The notes: generated by a model from the letters alone, not told the origin. A DNA stretch of 64,000 nucleotides from Actinoplanes utahensis (GCF_016862455.1 NZ_BOMZ01000035.1:62001-126000), one strand, 5' to 3'; shown: positions 9,983 to 21,678, counted from the first letter of the stretch. A program made the numbers and translations.

Positions 9983-10059
9983 GCCCCTGTAGCTCAGCTG
10001 GCCAGAGCACCCGTCTTGTAAACGGGAGGTCGTCGGTTCGATCCCGACCGGGGGCTCCA
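9983..10059 (+). tRNA. tRNA-Thr (anticodon TGT)
   Basis: A full cloverleaf. The acceptor GCCCCTG pairs with CGGGGGC, the D arm is GCTC..GAGC, the anticodon stem CCCGT/ACGGG holds loop CTTGTAA (anticodon TGT), and the T arm is GTCGG-TTCGATC-CCGAC. CCA is encoded at 10057-10059. A TATGCT hexamer at 9966-9971 is a plausible -10, with no clear -35. Confidence 0.95.
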
Positions 10060-10073
10060 CTCGTTGATCTTGC

Positions 10074-11189
10074 GTGAATTCCTTCCTGATAATCGCGTTG
10101 ACGGCGCTGCTCGGTCTGCCGATCCCGCCCGCCCCGGTCCCGGCTTCGCAGTGGACCCAGACCGGGTACGGGCCCGGCCTGACCTTCTACAACCCGGACG
10201 AGACCCGGCTGACCGCCGGAACGGTCGGCAGGATCAGCCGCCGATGGGAGATCACGACGCACGGCGCTCCGGAGTGCGAGGTCGGCCGGGAGCCGTTGGT
10301 CGGGTACGGCTTCGTCTACACCAGTGATCCCGGGGGCGTCGGCGCGTACGACCCGGCGACCGGCGACCGGCGCTGGCATGCCGCACTGGACCGCCGCGGC
10401 GTCACCCGGATGGCGCTGGCCGACGGCGTCCTGGTGATCCTCACCTACGCCTGCGACGGTCAGCACAGCTTCCTGACCGCGTTCAACGCCACCACCGGCG
10501 CCCGGATCTGGGAGGTGCCGCTGAGCGTGCCGTCCCAGGACATGATCGTGGACCGGGGTGTGGTCGTGGTGGACGGCCGTCCCGACTTCGAGGCGTCCAC
10601 CGTCGCGCACCGGCTGACCACCGGCGCCCGGATGTGGAAGCTGTTCGGAACCCGCGGCGACGGGTTGCTCTCGGCACAGGGCCGGCTGCTGCTAAGGACC
10701 GAGGGGGAGGGCTCCCGGGCGGTCGACATCAAGACCGGCGGCACGCTCTGGAGCACCCGGGCGGACTGGTACGCGGTGGGCAGCAACCCGTCCGGCTCAC
10801 GGTTCTACGTCGGCGGGCGCCACGGCGGCCTGACCGCCATCGACTCGGCGAACGGCAACATCGCCTGGGTGTCGCCCTGGCCGTCGCCGACGGTCACCGC
10901 CGACGGCGAACGCGTCTATTACCCGCGGCAGCGCACCGTCGTCTGCCTGGACGCGAGGACCGGCAAGCGGCTCTGGTCGGTGCATCTGTCGGAGACGGCC
11001 GGCCAGCCGGTCCGGGCCGGCGGGCTGTTGTACAGCCCGTCCGGTCTCGACCATCCGCTGTCGATCGTCGACGCCGCGACCGGCAGGGCGGTCCAGGGCG
11101 GGATGCCGAGCAGCGAGAACTATCCGCCCACGGTCGCCGACGGCCGGTTGTTCCTGACCGACGGCAACCGTCTGCGGGCGTATTACTGA
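10074..11189 (+). CDS. Secreted PQQ-like beta-propeller protein
   Basis: 371 residues: a signal peptide (FLIIALTALLGLPIPPAPVPA), then repeated beta-propeller blades with the PQQ-like pattern (GAYDPATGDRRWHAAL, TAFNATTGARIWEVPL, VCLDARTGKRLWSVHL). No lipobox and no second membrane segment are visible. The GTG start at 10074 lies only 14 bases after the tRNA-Thr gene, so expression by read-through of the tRNA transcript is possible. Function is unknown; the fold is often a scaffold or an alcohol/sugar dehydrogenase without catalytic residues in such short forms. Confidence 0.7.
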   Translation: MNSFLIIALTALLGLPIPPAPVPASQWTQTGYGPGLTFYNPDETRLTAGTVGRISRRWEITTHGAPECEVGREPLVGYGFVYTSDPGGVGAYDPATGDRRWHAALDRRGVTRMALADGVLVILTYACDGQHSFLTAFNATTGARIWEVPLSVPSQDMIVDRGVVVVDGRPDFEASTVAHRLTTGARMWKLFGTRGDGLLSAQGRLLLRTEGEGSRAVDIKTGGTLWSTRADWYAVGSNPSGSRFYVGGRHGGLTAIDSANGNIAWVSPWPSPTVTADGERVYYPRQRTVVCLDARTGKRLWSVHLSETAGQPVRAGGLLYSPSGLDHPLSIVDAATGRAVQGGMPSSENYPPTVADGRLFLTDGNRLRAYY

Positions 11190-11194
11190 AAGGG

Positions 11195-12322
11195 TCAGCC
11201 GTGCAGGCGGCGGCGGCTCACCTCGGCGAGGGTGACCGCGGCCGCCACGCTGGCGTTCAGCGACTCGACGTCGGACGCCATCGGGATGCCGACCCGCAGA
11301 TCACAGGTCTCACCGACGAGCCGGGACAGGCCGCGGCCCTCCGAGCCGACCACCACGATCAGCGGCCCGATCGCGGCTTCCAACTGGTAGAGGTCGGTCT
11401 CGCCGTCGGCGTCCAGGCCGATCGCGGTGAAACCGGCCTTCTGCGCCTGCTTGATCGCCCGGGTCAGGTTGACCACCTGGGAGACCGGCACCCGGGCGGC
11501 CGCGCCGGCGCTGGTCCGCCATGCGGTCGCGGTGATGCCGGCGGCCCGGCGCTCGGTCATGAAGACGCCGTGCCCGCCGAAGGCGGCCACCGACCGGATC
11601 ACCGCGCCCACGTTGCGCGGGTCGGTGATGCCGTCGAGCGCGACCAGCAGCGGAGCGGTCTGCTCCAGCGCGGCGCTGAGAAGGTCGTCGAAGTCCTCGT
11701 ACGCGAACGGCGGGACCTGAAGACCCACACCCTGGTGCAGGACCCCGCCGGTCATCCGGTCGAGCTCGTTGCGGCTGATCTCCAGGATCGGGATACCCCG
11801 GTCGCCCGAGGTCCGGACGATCTCGGTGATCCGCTCGTCGATGTCGATGCCCTGCGCTATGTAGAGCGCCGTGGCGGGCACCAGCGCGCGCAGCGCCTCG
11901 ACCACCGGGTTACGGCCGAGCAGCAGCTCGGGACCTTCCTTGGTGGGGTTGGACCGGCGCCCCGGTGCGATCCGGGGACCGCGCGGGCCGCCACCACGGA
12001 CGCCGCGGGTGGCGCCCTGGGTGCGGGTCATCCCGGGAGCCCGGCCACCGCCCCGGCCCCAGGTGGTGTCCTTGGTGCCGGGCTGGCCGACCTTGGGCGC
12101 GCGGCCCTCGGCGGCCGCGGCGCGGCGCTCCTTGTCCTGCTTCCGCGCGGTCTTCTCGGGCAGTTTCTCGGTGCCCGAGTAACCCTTGTGCCACGGGCGT
12201 TCGTCGGCCGGCAGGGTCTTGCCACGCCCCTTGAGTCCGGCCTTGTTCTTGCCGCCGGAACCGGCCGGGGCGCCCTTCTTGGAGGTCGAACGCTTGCTCA
12301 CGTTGAATGAATTGCCCGGCAT
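11195..12322 (-). CDS. rlmB: 23S rRNA (guanosine-2'-O)-methyltransferase, RlmB/TrmH family
   Basis: 375 residues. A long basic Gly/Lys-rich tail (1-125) precedes the SpoU substrate-binding domain ([15 protein letters not shown]) and the SPOUT knot methyltransferase with [29 protein letters not shown] and [12 protein letters not shown]. RlmB methylates G2251 of 23S rRNA in E. coli. The specific base is inferred from family membership; a related enzyme for another rRNA or tRNA guanosine is possible. The ATG overlaps the cysS stop by one base (TGATG), so the two are translationally coupled. The same cysS-rlmB order is found in Mycobacterium (Rv3580c-Rv3579c). Confidence 0.85.
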   Translation of the reverse strand: MPGNSFNVSKRSTSKKGAPAGSGGKNKAGLKGRGKTLPADERPWHKGYSGTEKLPEKTARKQDKERRAAAAEGRAPKVGQPGTKDTTWGRGGGRAPGMTRTQGATRGVRGGGPRGPRIAPGRRSNPTKEGPELLLGRNPVVEALRALVPATALYIAQGIDIDERITEIVRTSGDRGIPILEISRNELDRMTGGVLHQGVGLQVPPFAYEDFDDLLSAALEQTAPLLVALDGITDPRNVGAVIRSVAAFGGHGVFMTERRAAGITATAWRTSAGAAARVPVSQVVNLTRAIKQAQKAGFTAIGLDADGETDLYQLEAAIGPLIVVVGSEGRGLSRLVGETCDLRVGIPMASDVESLNASVAAAVTLAEVSRRRLHG

Positions 12323-13737
12323 CAGTGCTGTTCTCCTACCGTCCATCGCGGCCCGGCCGGAGTGTCCTCCACCTGAATACCCGCGTTCTTGAGCTGGTCG
12401 CGCACCGAGTCGGCGGCCGCCCAGTCCTTACGTGCGCGGGCTTGCGCCCGCTGTTCCAGTGCCAGCGCGACAAGCGAGTCGACGACCGGCTTCAGGTCGT
12501 TGCCGCCCTCGCCGGCGTCCCATTTCGCGTCGAACGGGTCGACGCCGAGCACTCCGAGCATGGCCCGGACCGCCGTCAGCGCGCCCCGGATGGCCGGCTC
12601 GTCGCCGGCGGCCAGGGCGGTGTTGCCCTCCCGCACGGTGTCGTGCACGATCGCCAGCGCGGCCGAGGTGTTCAGGTCGTCGTTCATCGCGTCGGCGAAG
12701 GCCGGCGGCACCTGCTTGGGCCGGCCGGGGCCGACCACCTCGGCGGCCCGCTGCACGAAGCCCTCGATCCGCCGGTACGCCACGGCGGCCTCGCGCAGCG
12801 CCTCGTCGGAGTAGTCGATCCGGGAGCGGTAGTGCGGGCTGCCCAGGTAATAGCGCAGCTCCACCGGCCGGATCCCGGACTCGACCAGCGAGTTCAGGTC
12901 GATCACGTTGCCCAGCGACTTGCTCATCTTGGAGTCGCCCAGGTTGAGCAGGGCGTGGTGCACCCAGAACCGGGCGAAGCCGAGACCGGCCGCTTTCGAC
13001 TGGGCCACCTCGTTCTCGTGGTGCGGGAAGGTGAGGTCGAGCCCGCCGCCGTGGATGTCGAACTCGTCGCCCAGGTAGCGCCGGGCCATCGCGGAGCACT
13101 CGATGTGCCAGCCGGGCCGGCCCCGGCCCCACGGCGACGGCCAGTAGGCGTCCTGCGGCTCGTCCGCCTTCACGCCTTTCCACAGCGCGAAGTCACGGTG
13201 GTCGCGCTTGTCCCGGACCGGGGCGTCGCCCGGGTCGCGCATGTCATCCGGTTTCTGACCGGAGAGCGCGCCGTAGCCGGAGTAGGAGCGGACGTCGAAG
13301 TACACATCGGCGCAGTCGCCGCCGCCCGGGTAGGCGTGTCCACGTTCGATCAGGTCCTGGATCAGCTCGTGCATCTCGGTGATGTGCCCGGTCGCCAGCG
13401 GCTCGTAGGTGGGCGGCAGCACGTTGAGCGCGGCGTAGTCCCGGTCCAGCAGGAGCCGGTTCTCGTAGGCGATCGCCCACCACGGCTTCTTCTGGTCCAG
13501 CGATTTCGCCAGGATCTTGTCGTCCACGTCCGTGACGTTGCGGACGAACGTCACCTCCAGCCCGGTGTGCAGCAGCCAGCGGCGCAGCACGTCATAGTTC
13601 ACGGCGGAGCGGAGGTGACCGATATGAGGGGAAGACTGCACGGTGACACCACACAGGTAGATCCCCACCAGACCGGGCGTCATCGGGACGAAGTCCCGGA
13701 CCGATCGGGTCGCGGTGTCGTACAAGCGCAGAGTCAC
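12322..13737 (-). CDS. cysS: Cysteinyl-tRNA synthetase
   Basis: A 471-residue class I synthetase that charges tRNA-Cys. HIGH is present as SPHIGH near residue 40, KMSKS as [10 protein letters not shown], and the zinc ligands as C29 (YLCGVTV), the Cys of WHIECSAM and the His pair of FPHHENE. Length is normal. Note that mycothiol ligase MshC is a CysS paralogue; the full C-terminal tRNA-binding part and 471 residues favour true CysS. It is first in a two-gene operon with rlmB. A long hairpin just upstream insulates it from the protease gene. Confidence 0.93.
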   Translation of the reverse strand: MTLRLYDTATRSVRDFVPMTPGLVGIYLCGVTVQSSPHIGHLRSAVNYDVLRRWLLHTGLEVTFVRNVTDVDDKILAKSLDQKKPWWAIAYENRLLLDRDYAALNVLPPTYEPLATGHITEMHELIQDLIERGHAYPGGGDCADVYFDVRSYSGYGALSGQKPDDMRDPGDAPVRDKRDHRDFALWKGVKADEPQDAYWPSPWGRGRPGWHIECSAMARRYLGDEFDIHGGGLDLTFPHHENEVAQSKAAGLGFARFWVHHALLNLGDSKMSKSLGNVIDLNSLVESGIRPVELRYYLGSPHYRSRIDYSDEALREAAVAYRRIEGFVQRAAEVVGPGRPKQVPPAFADAMNDDLNTSAALAIVHDTVREGNTALAAGDEPAIRGALTAVRAMLGVLGVDPFDAKWDAGEGGNDLKPVVDSLVALALEQRAQARARKDWAAADSVRDQLKNAGIQVEDTPAGPRWTVGEQH

Positions 13738-13768
13738 CGTACAAGGGTACCGACTGCGGTGACGGGAT

Positions 13769-13803
13769 GGCCGCCCCGCCCGTGGGACACGGGCGGGGCG
13801 GCC
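13769..13803 (-). terminator. 16-bp perfect hairpin after the S8 protease gene
   Basis: GGCCGCCCCGCCCGTG pairs perfectly with its complement around a 3-base loop, 5 bases beyond the stop of the subtilisin-like gene and upstream of cysS. Confidence 0.7.
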
Positions 13804-13808
13804 GGGGA

Positions 13809-15464
13809 TCAGCGGCCGCCGACCGCCGCGTAGGCGTCGACGATGCCGTACCCGTAGAAGCCGTTGAACTGCTTCGAACCCTCACAGAGCGCGTCGAACT
13901 CCGCCGGACGGCCCTCGTTGGCGTAGCTCACCAGACGCGGCTCCGGGCAGGCCTGCTCGGCCGCGGTCCGGTAGAGCTGCCTCTCGACCACGTCCGGGGA
14001 CAGGGTCGTGCCGCCCCGGCGGAAGTCGGGGTAGCCGTACCGGCTGACGATCAGCGCGGCGACACCGGACGCGTGCGGGGCCGCCATCGAGGTGCCCTGC
14101 AGGTACGTGTAGTAGCCGCACTTGCCGGCCGCGGTGCAGTCCTTGAACACGGTGCCCTCGCCGGCCGGGAGGATGTTGCCGGCCGCGTCCACCAGGTTCT
14201 GCTCCTGCAGCACCTTCAGCGGATAGGTGGACAGGATCCGGTTGGCCGGGCTGTTGTAGTCCGGCGTGCCGAAGTAGTCCCGGGCGAAGCCACCCGGCGC
14301 GGCGACCGAGATCTGCTCCAGGCCGTAGTTGGAGAAGTCGGACTTGCGCTTCGACGGCCCGATCGACGAGACGCCGATGACGTGCGGGCCCTCGGCGGGC
14401 AGGTCCCAGCAGGTCTTGTTGTCGATCGGCCGCGGGTACGGATCGGCGCCGTAGTCCGGGCTGGAGATGTCGGTCCGCGGCTTGCCCAGGTCCTCGTGGT
14501 TGTTGCCGAGCGCGCCGACCAGCGTGACGCCCTTACGGTGCGCGTACACCAGGGCCCGCTTCAGACCGGCGATGATGGCCCGCTGTTCGGCCTGGTCCTC
14601 GGCGCTGTCGGCCGGGTTGGCCGTGCAGTTGTAGAGCCACGGGTCGACGTAGAAGGACATGTTGACGACGTCCAGTCCGGCGTCGGCCGCGTGGGTCAGG
14701 GCGTTGACCACCGGGTCCAGGAAGAAGTAGCCGGAGTCCTGGCCACCCTTGAGCTCGACCAGCGTGACGTCCGGCGCGACACCGGAGACACCGACGCCGT
14801 TGACCGCGGCGCCGATCGTGCCGGCGACGTGGGTGCCGTGCCCGTTGTCGTCGGTACCGACCGGGTCGAGGCAGCCGGCCACCTCGCACGGGCCGTCGAC
14901 GTCGGTCATGTCCGGCGCGAAGTTGCGGGACAGCCGCGCGCTGAAGTGCGGCGCGAGGTCCGGGTTCGAGGCGTCCAGGCCGGTGTCCAGGATGCCGACG
15001 GTGACACCGCGGTCACCGGACTCGATCTTGCGCGCCTTGTCGGCACGGATCATCGCGAGGCCCCAGAGCTTGGCGTCGAGCGGGTCCAGCTTCGCCGGGC
15101 CGCCCTTGCCGCCCGAGCCGCCACGCGGCCCGGTGAGGTCCAGCTTCTCGATGCCCTTGGGCGCGTGACCGACGGCCTTGCGCTCGCTCGCGCCGATCAG
15201 ATCGGCGGAGGCCGTGGCCTTCGCCTGGAAGCGGGCGTCGGACGAACTGACCCGGTAGACGCCGACCGCGTCGTTGCCGCTGACGATCGTGCCGCCGGCG
15301 GCCTTGATGGCGGCCGCCGCCTCCGCCGCGGAGACCCCCTCCTCGGCCACGACCGTGTAGTCGGCCGCGCTACCTGGCTCCGCAACGGCGGAACCGGGTG
15401 GCGCGGCCAAGAAAGCCAGACCCGTCGCGGTGGCGACAGCCCCGGCGATGAGGCGTCTTCTCAT
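13809..15464 (-). CDS. Secreted subtilisin-like serine protease (S8)
   Basis: 551 residues: a signal peptide (MRRRLIAG... cleaved near AVA-EP), an I9-like propeptide (about 35-105), then the S8 catalytic domain with D160 (GILDTGLD), H209 (DNGHGTHVAGT), oxyanion Asn in ALGNN and S459 (GTSMAAPHASG). It carries cysteine-containing insertions (DGPCEVAGC, WLYNC, NKTCWD, KDCTAAGKC) typical of extracellular actinobacterial S8 enzymes and ends directly after the catalytic domain. The start at 15464 is supported by GGGAGGAG 9 bases upstream. Substrate unknown; monocistronic. Confidence 0.9.
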   Translation of the reverse strand: MRRRLIAGAVATATGLAFLAAPPGSAVAEPGSAADYTVVAEEGVSAAEAAAAIKAAGGTIVSGNDAVGVYRVSSSDARFQAKATASADLIGASERKAVGHAPKGIEKLDLTGPRGGSGGKGGPAKLDPLDAKLWGLAMIRADKARKIESGDRGVTVGILDTGLDASNPDLAPHFSARLSRNFAPDMTDVDGPCEVAGCLDPVGTDDNGHGTHVAGTIGAAVNGVGVSGVAPDVTLVELKGGQDSGYFFLDPVVNALTHAADAGLDVVNMSFYVDPWLYNCTANPADSAEDQAEQRAIIAGLKRALVYAHRKGVTLVGALGNNHEDLGKPRTDISSPDYGADPYPRPIDNKTCWDLPAEGPHVIGVSSIGPSKRKSDFSNYGLEQISVAAPGGFARDYFGTPDYNSPANRILSTYPLKVLQEQNLVDAAGNILPAGEGTVFKDCTAAGKCGYYTYLQGTSMAAPHASGVAALIVSRYGYPDFRRGGTTLSPDVVERQLYRTAAEQACPEPRLVSYANEGRPAEFDALCEGSKQFNGFYGYGIVDAYAAVGGR

Positions 15465-15572
15465 GGAATGCGCTCCTCCCGAAGTGACTAGGAGGCATCC
15501 CATCGAGAATCTTCGCCCAAGACAAGGTCAATGACGGTCTATTTACATCCCGGGGTAATCATCCGAAACAGT

Positions 15573-16970
15573 CTATGGCCGTGTCATACGGAGCACATCG
15601 AGCGCGGTGTCCAGCTGCTCCTCGGTGAGTTTGCCGGAGGCGACGTGACCGCGATCGATCACCACCTCGCGGATCGAGCGGCCGGAGGCGAGGGCCTGCT
15701 TCGCGATCGCGGCGGCCTCGTCGTACCCCAGGTAGCGGTTGAGCGGGGTGACGATCGACGGCGAGCCCTCCGCGTACCCCCGGGTGATCTCCTCGTCCGC
15801 CTCCAGTCCGGCCACGCACCGGTCGGCGAACAGCCGGGACACCGCGGCCAGCAGCCGGATCGACTCCAGCACGTTGCGGGCCATCACCGGCAGCATCACG
15901 TTGAGCTCGAAGTCACCCTGGGTGCCGGCGAACGCCACTGTCGCGTCGTTGCCGATGACCTGGGCGGCGACCTGGCGGACCGCCTCGGGCACCACCGGGT
16001 TCACCTTGCCCGGCATGATCGACGAGCCCGGCTGGAGATCGGGCAGGCGCAGCTCGCGCAGGCCGGCCCGGGGCCCGGAACCCATCCAGCGGATGTCGTT
16101 GGCGATCTTGTAGAGCCCGGCGGCCACCACCCGGAGCTGGCCGGACACCTCGACCAGGGCGTCCCGGGCACCCTGCGCCTCGAAGTGGTCGCGGGCCTCG
16201 GTCAGCGGCAGCCCGGTCTCCTCGGCCAGCAGCCGGATCACCGCCGGGGCGAAACCGGGCGGCGTGTTCACCCCGGTGCCGACCGCGGTACCGCCGAGGG
16301 GCAGCTCACCGAGCCGGGGCAGGGTGGCCTGGAGGCGCTCGACGCCGGTGGTGACCTGACGGGCGTACCCGGAGAACTCCTGACCCAGGGTGACCGGCGT
16401 GGCGTCCATCAAATGGGTCCGCCCGCTCTTGACGATCTCGGCGAAGTCGGCGGACTTGGCGCTCAGCACCGACGCGAGATGCGCCAGGGCCGGGATCAGG
16501 TCGTGGGTGACCGCCTCGGTGGCGGCCAGATGGATCGAGGACGGGAAGACGTCGTTCGACGACTGCGAGGCGTTGACGTGATCGTTCGGGTGCACCGGGC
16601 GGCCCAGGTCGCGACCGGCCAGGGTGGCGATGACCTCGTTGGCGTTCATGTTCGACGAGGTGCCGGAGCCGGTCTGGAACACGTCGACCGGGAACTGGTC
16701 GTCATAGCCGCCGTCGGCCACGTGCGCGGCGGCGGTCGCGATCGACTCGGCCAGGTCCTTCTCCAGGACGCCGAGGTTCGCGTTGACCCTGGCCGCCGCA
16801 CCCTTGATCCGGGCCAGCGCCCGGATGTGGGTCGGCTCCAGGCCGCGGCCGGAGATCGGGAAGTTCTCCACCGCTCGCTGTGTCTGGGCCCGCCAGAGCG
16901 CCGCGGCCGGCACTCGTACCTCGCCCATGGTGTCGCGTTCGATCCGGAAGCCGTTCTCGTCAGTCGTCAC
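15573..16970 (-). CDS. fumC: Class II fumarate hydratase
   Basis: A 465-residue iron-free fumarase that interconverts fumarate and L-malate in the TCA cycle. Family marks are [34 protein letters not shown], and the signature loop [11 protein letters not shown] with its catalytic serine. Length matches FumC. A second, unrelated fumarase (17985-19661) lies about 1 kb away in the same orientation, with a small opposite-strand gene between, so they are not one operon. Argininosuccinate lyase and aspartase share the fold, but residues around the signature fit fumarase best. Confidence 0.93.
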   Translation of the reverse strand: MTTDENGFRIERDTMGEVRVPAAALWRAQTQRAVENFPISGRGLEPTHIRALARIKGAAARVNANLGVLEKDLAESIATAAAHVADGGYDDQFPVDVFQTGSGTSSNMNANEVIATLAGRDLGRPVHPNDHVNASQSSNDVFPSSIHLAATEAVTHDLIPALAHLASVLSAKSADFAEIVKSGRTHLMDATPVTLGQEFSGYARQVTTGVERLQATLPRLGELPLGGTAVGTGVNTPPGFAPAVIRLLAEETGLPLTEARDHFEAQGARDALVEVSGQLRVVAAGLYKIANDIRWMGSGPRAGLRELRLPDLQPGSSIMPGKVNPVVPEAVRQVAAQVIGNDATVAFAGTQGDFELNVMLPVMARNVLESIRLLAAVSRLFADRCVAGLEADEEITRGYAEGSPSIVTPLNRYLGYDEAAAIAKQALASGRSIREVVIDRGHVASGKLTEEQLDTALDVLRMTRP

Positions 16971-17040
16971 CCGACCATCCTCTCTCGACCCCCGCGCGGA
17001 CGCAGCCGGACCGGCGCGGCCGGGCCGGCAAGAGCGGAAC

Positions 17041-17190
17041 GACAGAGAATCGATAGCGACCTACGGCAATGTCTGCGCCATCGCCGCCTCGTCACCAATG
17101 CTTCCAAAGAGCGCCCCCAGCCGGTCGGCGGGGCGGCCAGGCTCTCAACGGGGGAGGTACAGCCCGCTCGCTCTCACCCGCGAGCGGGCT
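17041..17190 (+). ncRNA. Candidate small RNA ending at an intrinsic terminator
   Basis: The 335-base gap between fumC and the next plus-strand gene holds a strong terminator with a T-rich tail (17161-17190), but no open reading frame of note ends there, and the downstream gene has its own promoter at 17218-17247. A C-rich/G-rich foldable segment (GAGCGCCCC ... GGGGCGGCC, about 17110-17145) precedes the terminator. This suggests an independent short transcript. The 5' end is not defined and no known RNA family is recognised; a cis leader is the alternative. Confidence 0.27.
17161..17190 (+). terminator. Intrinsic terminator with T-rich tail
   Basis: AGCCCGCTCGC pairs perfectly over 11 bp with GCGAGCGGGCT around TCTCACCC, followed by GTTCGTATTT. 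It is the most classical terminator in the window and is oriented for plus-strand transcription. Confidence 0.65.
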
Positions 17191-17217
17191 GTTCGTATTT
17201 CCCGGGCTCACACGAAG

Positions 17218-17247
17218 TTGGACGGGACTGGATTCGTTACGTACCGT
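17218..17247 (+). promoter_or_regulatory. Promoter of the small lipoprotein gene
   Basis: TTGGAC (17218-17223) and TACCGT (17242-17247) are 18 bases apart. They are followed by a GGGGT-TCGAACG-ACCCC inverted repeat in the leader before the ATG at 17306. Confidence 0.4.
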
Positions 17248-17305
17248 CGTCGGGGTTCGAACGACCCCCCGCACGAGACGACCCCCCGACGAAGAGGATC
17301 CTGTG

Positions 17306-17914
17306 ATGCGACGCGTGATTCTGGCCGTGTTCGCGGGCGGCACGCTGCTGACCGCCGGCGCCTGCGGAGACGACCCGAAACCGGCCCAGTTCGCCGGTCC
17401 GGCCACCACCGCCGCCTCCGCCCCGACCGAGTCGGTCGTCCCGTCGGCCTCGGTCTCCCCGTCGTTCGACTACACGGCGGACAACAACAAAGTCTGCAAG
17501 CGCCTCGACACCACGATCAGCTTCGGCGACTTCGGGGCCGCCCTGGGCAAGATGATCGCCAACAAGGAGGCGAAGCAGACCGCCGACGCGGAGAAGGCCG
17601 AGACCGCCGCCGCGACAGCGCTCAAGACCGTCGCCACCAAGATCCGCAAGGAAGCCGCGGCGGCGAAGGACCCGCAGCTCAAGCAGGCCGCCGTGGCCAC
17701 CGCGGCGAAGATCGAGGCGAGCGCGAAGAACCGCGACTACCTCGAGTCGGTCAAGACCACCAAGGATCTGAACACCCCGCTGAAGGAGCAGATCAACGCG
17801 TGGCTCGCCCCGGTGTCGGGCTACTGCGGCACGGTGCCGGCCCTGCCGGACGCGACCACACCGGCCCCGTCCGGCTCCGTCAGCGTCGCCCCGTCCGCCA
17901 GCCTGGCCTCATAG
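17306..17914 (+). CDS. Small Ala/Lys-rich lipoprotein-like exported protein
   Basis: 202 residues. MRRVILAVFAGGTLLTAGAC looks like a lipoprotein signal with Cys20, although the lipobox (AGAC) is weak. A Thr/Ser/Ala/Pro linker (about 28-55) and a helical, heptad-like domain (about 56-170, KEAKQTADAEKAETAAATAL) follow. Two cysteines (C65 region and GYCGT) could pair. The ATG at 17306 has AAGAGG upstream. No function is recognised. The stop codon lies inside the first copy of a tandem 29-bp repeat. Confidence 0.65.
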   Translation: MRRVILAVFAGGTLLTAGACGDDPKPAQFAGPATTAASAPTESVVPSASVSPSFDYTADNNKVCKRLDTTISFGDFGAALGKMIANKEAKQTADAEKAETAAATALKTVATKIRKEAAAAKDPQLKQAAVATAAKIEASAKNRDYLESVKTTKDLNTPLKEQINAWLAPVSGYCGTVPALPDATTPAPSGSVSVAPSASLAS

Positions 17915-17970
17915 AAAGGCCGAAACCGGTCCCGGCCTCATAGAAAGGCCGAAACCGGTCCCGGCCTCAT
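17905..17970. repeat. Tandem 29-bp duplication over a gene end
   Basis: The 29-base unit starting GGCCTCATAGAAAGGCCG occurs exactly at 17905-17933 and 17934-17962, with the first 8 bases of a third copy at 17963-17970. Each unit can form a GGCCT/AGGCC hairpin, and the first unit contains the stop codon of the upstream gene. Confidence 0.85.
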
Positions 17971-17981
17971 GACGAGGCCGG
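17961..17981. terminator. Bidirectional hairpin between convergent genes
   Basis: CCGGCCTC-ATGAC-GAGGCCGG, a perfect 8-bp stem, lies 4 bases from the stop of the class I fumarase and after the small lipoprotein gene. Confidence 0.55.
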
Positions 17982-17984
17982 GAC

Positions 17985-19661
<1,677 letters not shown>

Positions 19662-19722
19662 GAGCGGAAAGCCTAGGCCAGCCGAGCGGCGGGATGCGAA
19701 CCCCTCCCCGGTGCCGCGCCTT

Positions 19723-21018
19723 TCAGGCGAACGGCACGTAGGCCATCTCACGGCCGACGACGAGGATCATGCCGTCCGGGCCCACGGCGAAGACCTTCGC
19801 TTCGGTACGCACATCGGCACGGACCGCCCCGGACCCGGGCGCGAGCGCGGTCACCCGGCCCTTCGAGGCCACGATCGCGGCGTACGGGGTGAGCGCCGCC
19901 CCCGCCTCCGCCCGGCCGTCCTGCCGCCACACCACCTTGTCCTTGGTGAACGAGTACCCCCGGACCGAATCACCCTTACGGATCACGGCGTACGTGTCGT
20001 CGACCGTCAGCACCGACGACTCCTTGTCGCCGTACCAGAGGTTGCGCCCGTCGTACCCGTTGATCAGCACCTCCCGCCCGTACGGGTCGACGCCGAGCAC
20101 CACGTTGTAGCCACCGGCCGGGTCGTGTTCCTGCTCGCAGTTGGACCCGTTGTCGGCGGTCCGCAGGTTGAGCCCGTCGCGCCGCCACACCACCCGGCCG
20201 CCCACCGGGTCGCCACCGGTCACGCCGTAGTAGCAGGTGCCGTCCTCGGCCGTGCCGGTGACCGTGAGGACCCGCCCGCCGACCACCGCGACCCGCTGGT
20301 CCCGGGCCGGCCGGATGGTCTGCACCAGCCGCCCGCCGGCCGTGTCGATCACCCGGATCTCGCCGTCGTGCGGGAGCCCGAGCAGTCCGGGCAGCGCCGG
20401 CGGCCCGGCCACGTCGTCGTCCACGTCCCCGGAGATGAGCCGGCGGGTGTCCGGGAGGTCGGGGTTGGCCGCGTCCAGGACGAATCCGAGACTGCCGGCG
20501 CTGACGGTCCACAGCTGCTTGCCGGAGCGCGGGTCCCAGGCGGTGAGCCGGCACTCGTCCCCGCCCGAGCAGGACAGGTCGACGATCGCGTCCTGGTACG
20601 TCCAGACCGCCGAGGCGCCGGTGTCGGCCCGCCGGACCGCGCCGGTGGCCGGGTCGAGGACCTGATAGCCCTTGGTCAGCAGGCGGCCGGTGACCACGAC
20701 GGCGTTGGCGCCCTTGCCGGCGACGGCGGCCCAGTCGGCGTCCGACGACCACAGTTTCACGGCGGCGGTCAGGCCGTACGCCTCGACCGAGGTCCGGTAT
20801 TCGACGATCACCGCGTCCCCGGCGATGGCGACACTCTGCGGCGACCCGCCGAGGGACTGCTGCCACCGGGTGTTCGGCGCGATCGGCCCGCTCGCGTTGA
20901 TCCATGACCAGAGCTGGGGAAACGGGTTCCACACGTTGGTCGTGGCCAGCACGGTGATCACGACCGCGGTGGCGGCGACCAGCGTGAATCCTTTCCAGGA
21001 ACCGCCTCCGGAGGCCAT
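19723..21018 (-). CDS. Membrane-anchored PQQ-like beta-propeller protein
   Basis: 431 residues: a short cytoplasmic N-terminus ([10 protein letters not shown]), one membrane helix ([16 protein letters not shown]), then an extracytoplasmic domain with blades such as [28 protein letters not shown] and [19 protein letters not shown]. Four or more cysteines in the outer domain could be oxidised. The start at 21018 is fixed by the membrane helix. It has the same overall design as the proteins at 7084 and 10074, so these look like a small paralogous group. No catalytic site is recognised. Confidence 0.7.
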   Translation of the reverse strand: MASGGGSWKGFTLVAATAVVITVLATTNVWNPFPQLWSWINASGPIAPNTRWQQSLGGSPQSVAIAGDAVIVEYRTSVEAYGLTAAVKLWSSDADWAAVAGKGANAVVVTGRLLTKGYQVLDPATGAVRRADTGASAVWTYQDAIVDLSCSGGDECRLTAWDPRSGKQLWTVSAGSLGFVLDAANPDLPDTRRLISGDVDDDVAGPPALPGLLGLPHDGEIRVIDTAGGRLVQTIRPARDQRVAVVGGRVLTVTGTAEDGTCYYGVTGGDPVGGRVVWRRDGLNLRTADNGSNCEQEHDPAGGYNVVLGVDPYGREVLINGYDGRNLWYGDKESSVLTVDDTYAVIRKGDSVRGYSFTKDKVVWRQDGRAEAGAALTPYAAIVASKGRVTALAPGSGAVRADVRTEAKVFAVGPDGMILVVGREMAYVPFA

Positions 21019-21080
21019 GCGGGCAGGGTAATGACCTTCGATAACGGAAGCGCCCAGGGCGGAAAGTCCGTGTCGGGGGT

Positions 21081-21566
21081 TTATGGGCGACTTGCCGAGC
21101 GGACCAGGGGCACCGTGCGGTACGGGATGAGCTCCGCCAGCGCGATGATGGTGTGCGCCCGGCCGATCCCCTCGTAGCCCACGATCTGATCGATCACCCG
21201 CTGCAGGTCGGCGTTGGACCGGGCCACGATCCGGCACATGATGTCCCCGCCGCCGGTGATCGTGTGCGCCTCCAGGACCTCGGGAATCTCCGCGAGGTGC
21301 CCGGCGACGGCGTCGTGGCCGTACCGTTGAATGATCTCCAAAGTCACGAAGCTGGTGACCCCGAAACCGATCGCGGCAGGCTGAACCTCGGGCCCGAAAC
21401 CCTTGATCGCGCCCCGCGCGATCAGCTTGTCCAGCCGCGCCTGGACCGTGCCGCGCGCCACCGCCAGCCGCCGGGAGAGCTCCAGCACACCGATCCGCGG
21501 CTCGGCCGCGAGCATCGAGATCAACCGCGCGTCGAGCGGATCCAGCTGGACAGTCTGCTCACCCAT
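21081..21566 (-). CDS. Lrp/AsnC family transcriptional regulator
   Basis: 161 residues: an N-terminal helix-turn-helix (LDARLISMLAAEPRIGVLEL, then RRLAVARGTVQARLDKL) and a C-terminal AsnC ligand-binding/RAM domain (VTSFVTLEIIQRYGHDAVAG... EAHTITGGGDIMCRIVA). Such regulators sense amino acids and form octamers. It is divergent from the DUF2510-RDD/aromatic aminotransferase operon, which makes that operon a plausible target. This is inference from position only. Confidence 0.88.
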   Translation of the reverse strand: MGEQTVQLDPLDARLISMLAAEPRIGVLELSRRLAVARGTVQARLDKLIARGAIKGFGPEVQPAAIGFGVTSFVTLEIIQRYGHDAVAGHLAEIPEVLEAHTITGGGDIMCRIVARSNADLQRVIDQIVGYEGIGRAHTIIALAELIPYRTVPLVRSASRP

Positions 21567-21678
21567 GGGCCTTCTGTATCACACTGATTGCGCAGGGTGC
21601 CCGGCCGATGACACGACTGTTGCCACCTGTGACACTGTGATCAGGGAAGTGTCAGGCTGTCGTGGTAAAGGTTTGCAC

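Noticed and set aside
17250..17275. T-arm-like GGGGTTCGAACGACCCC upstream of the small lipoprotein gene
   Set aside because: No acceptor, D or anticodon arm around it; it is a simple inverted repeat in the leader.
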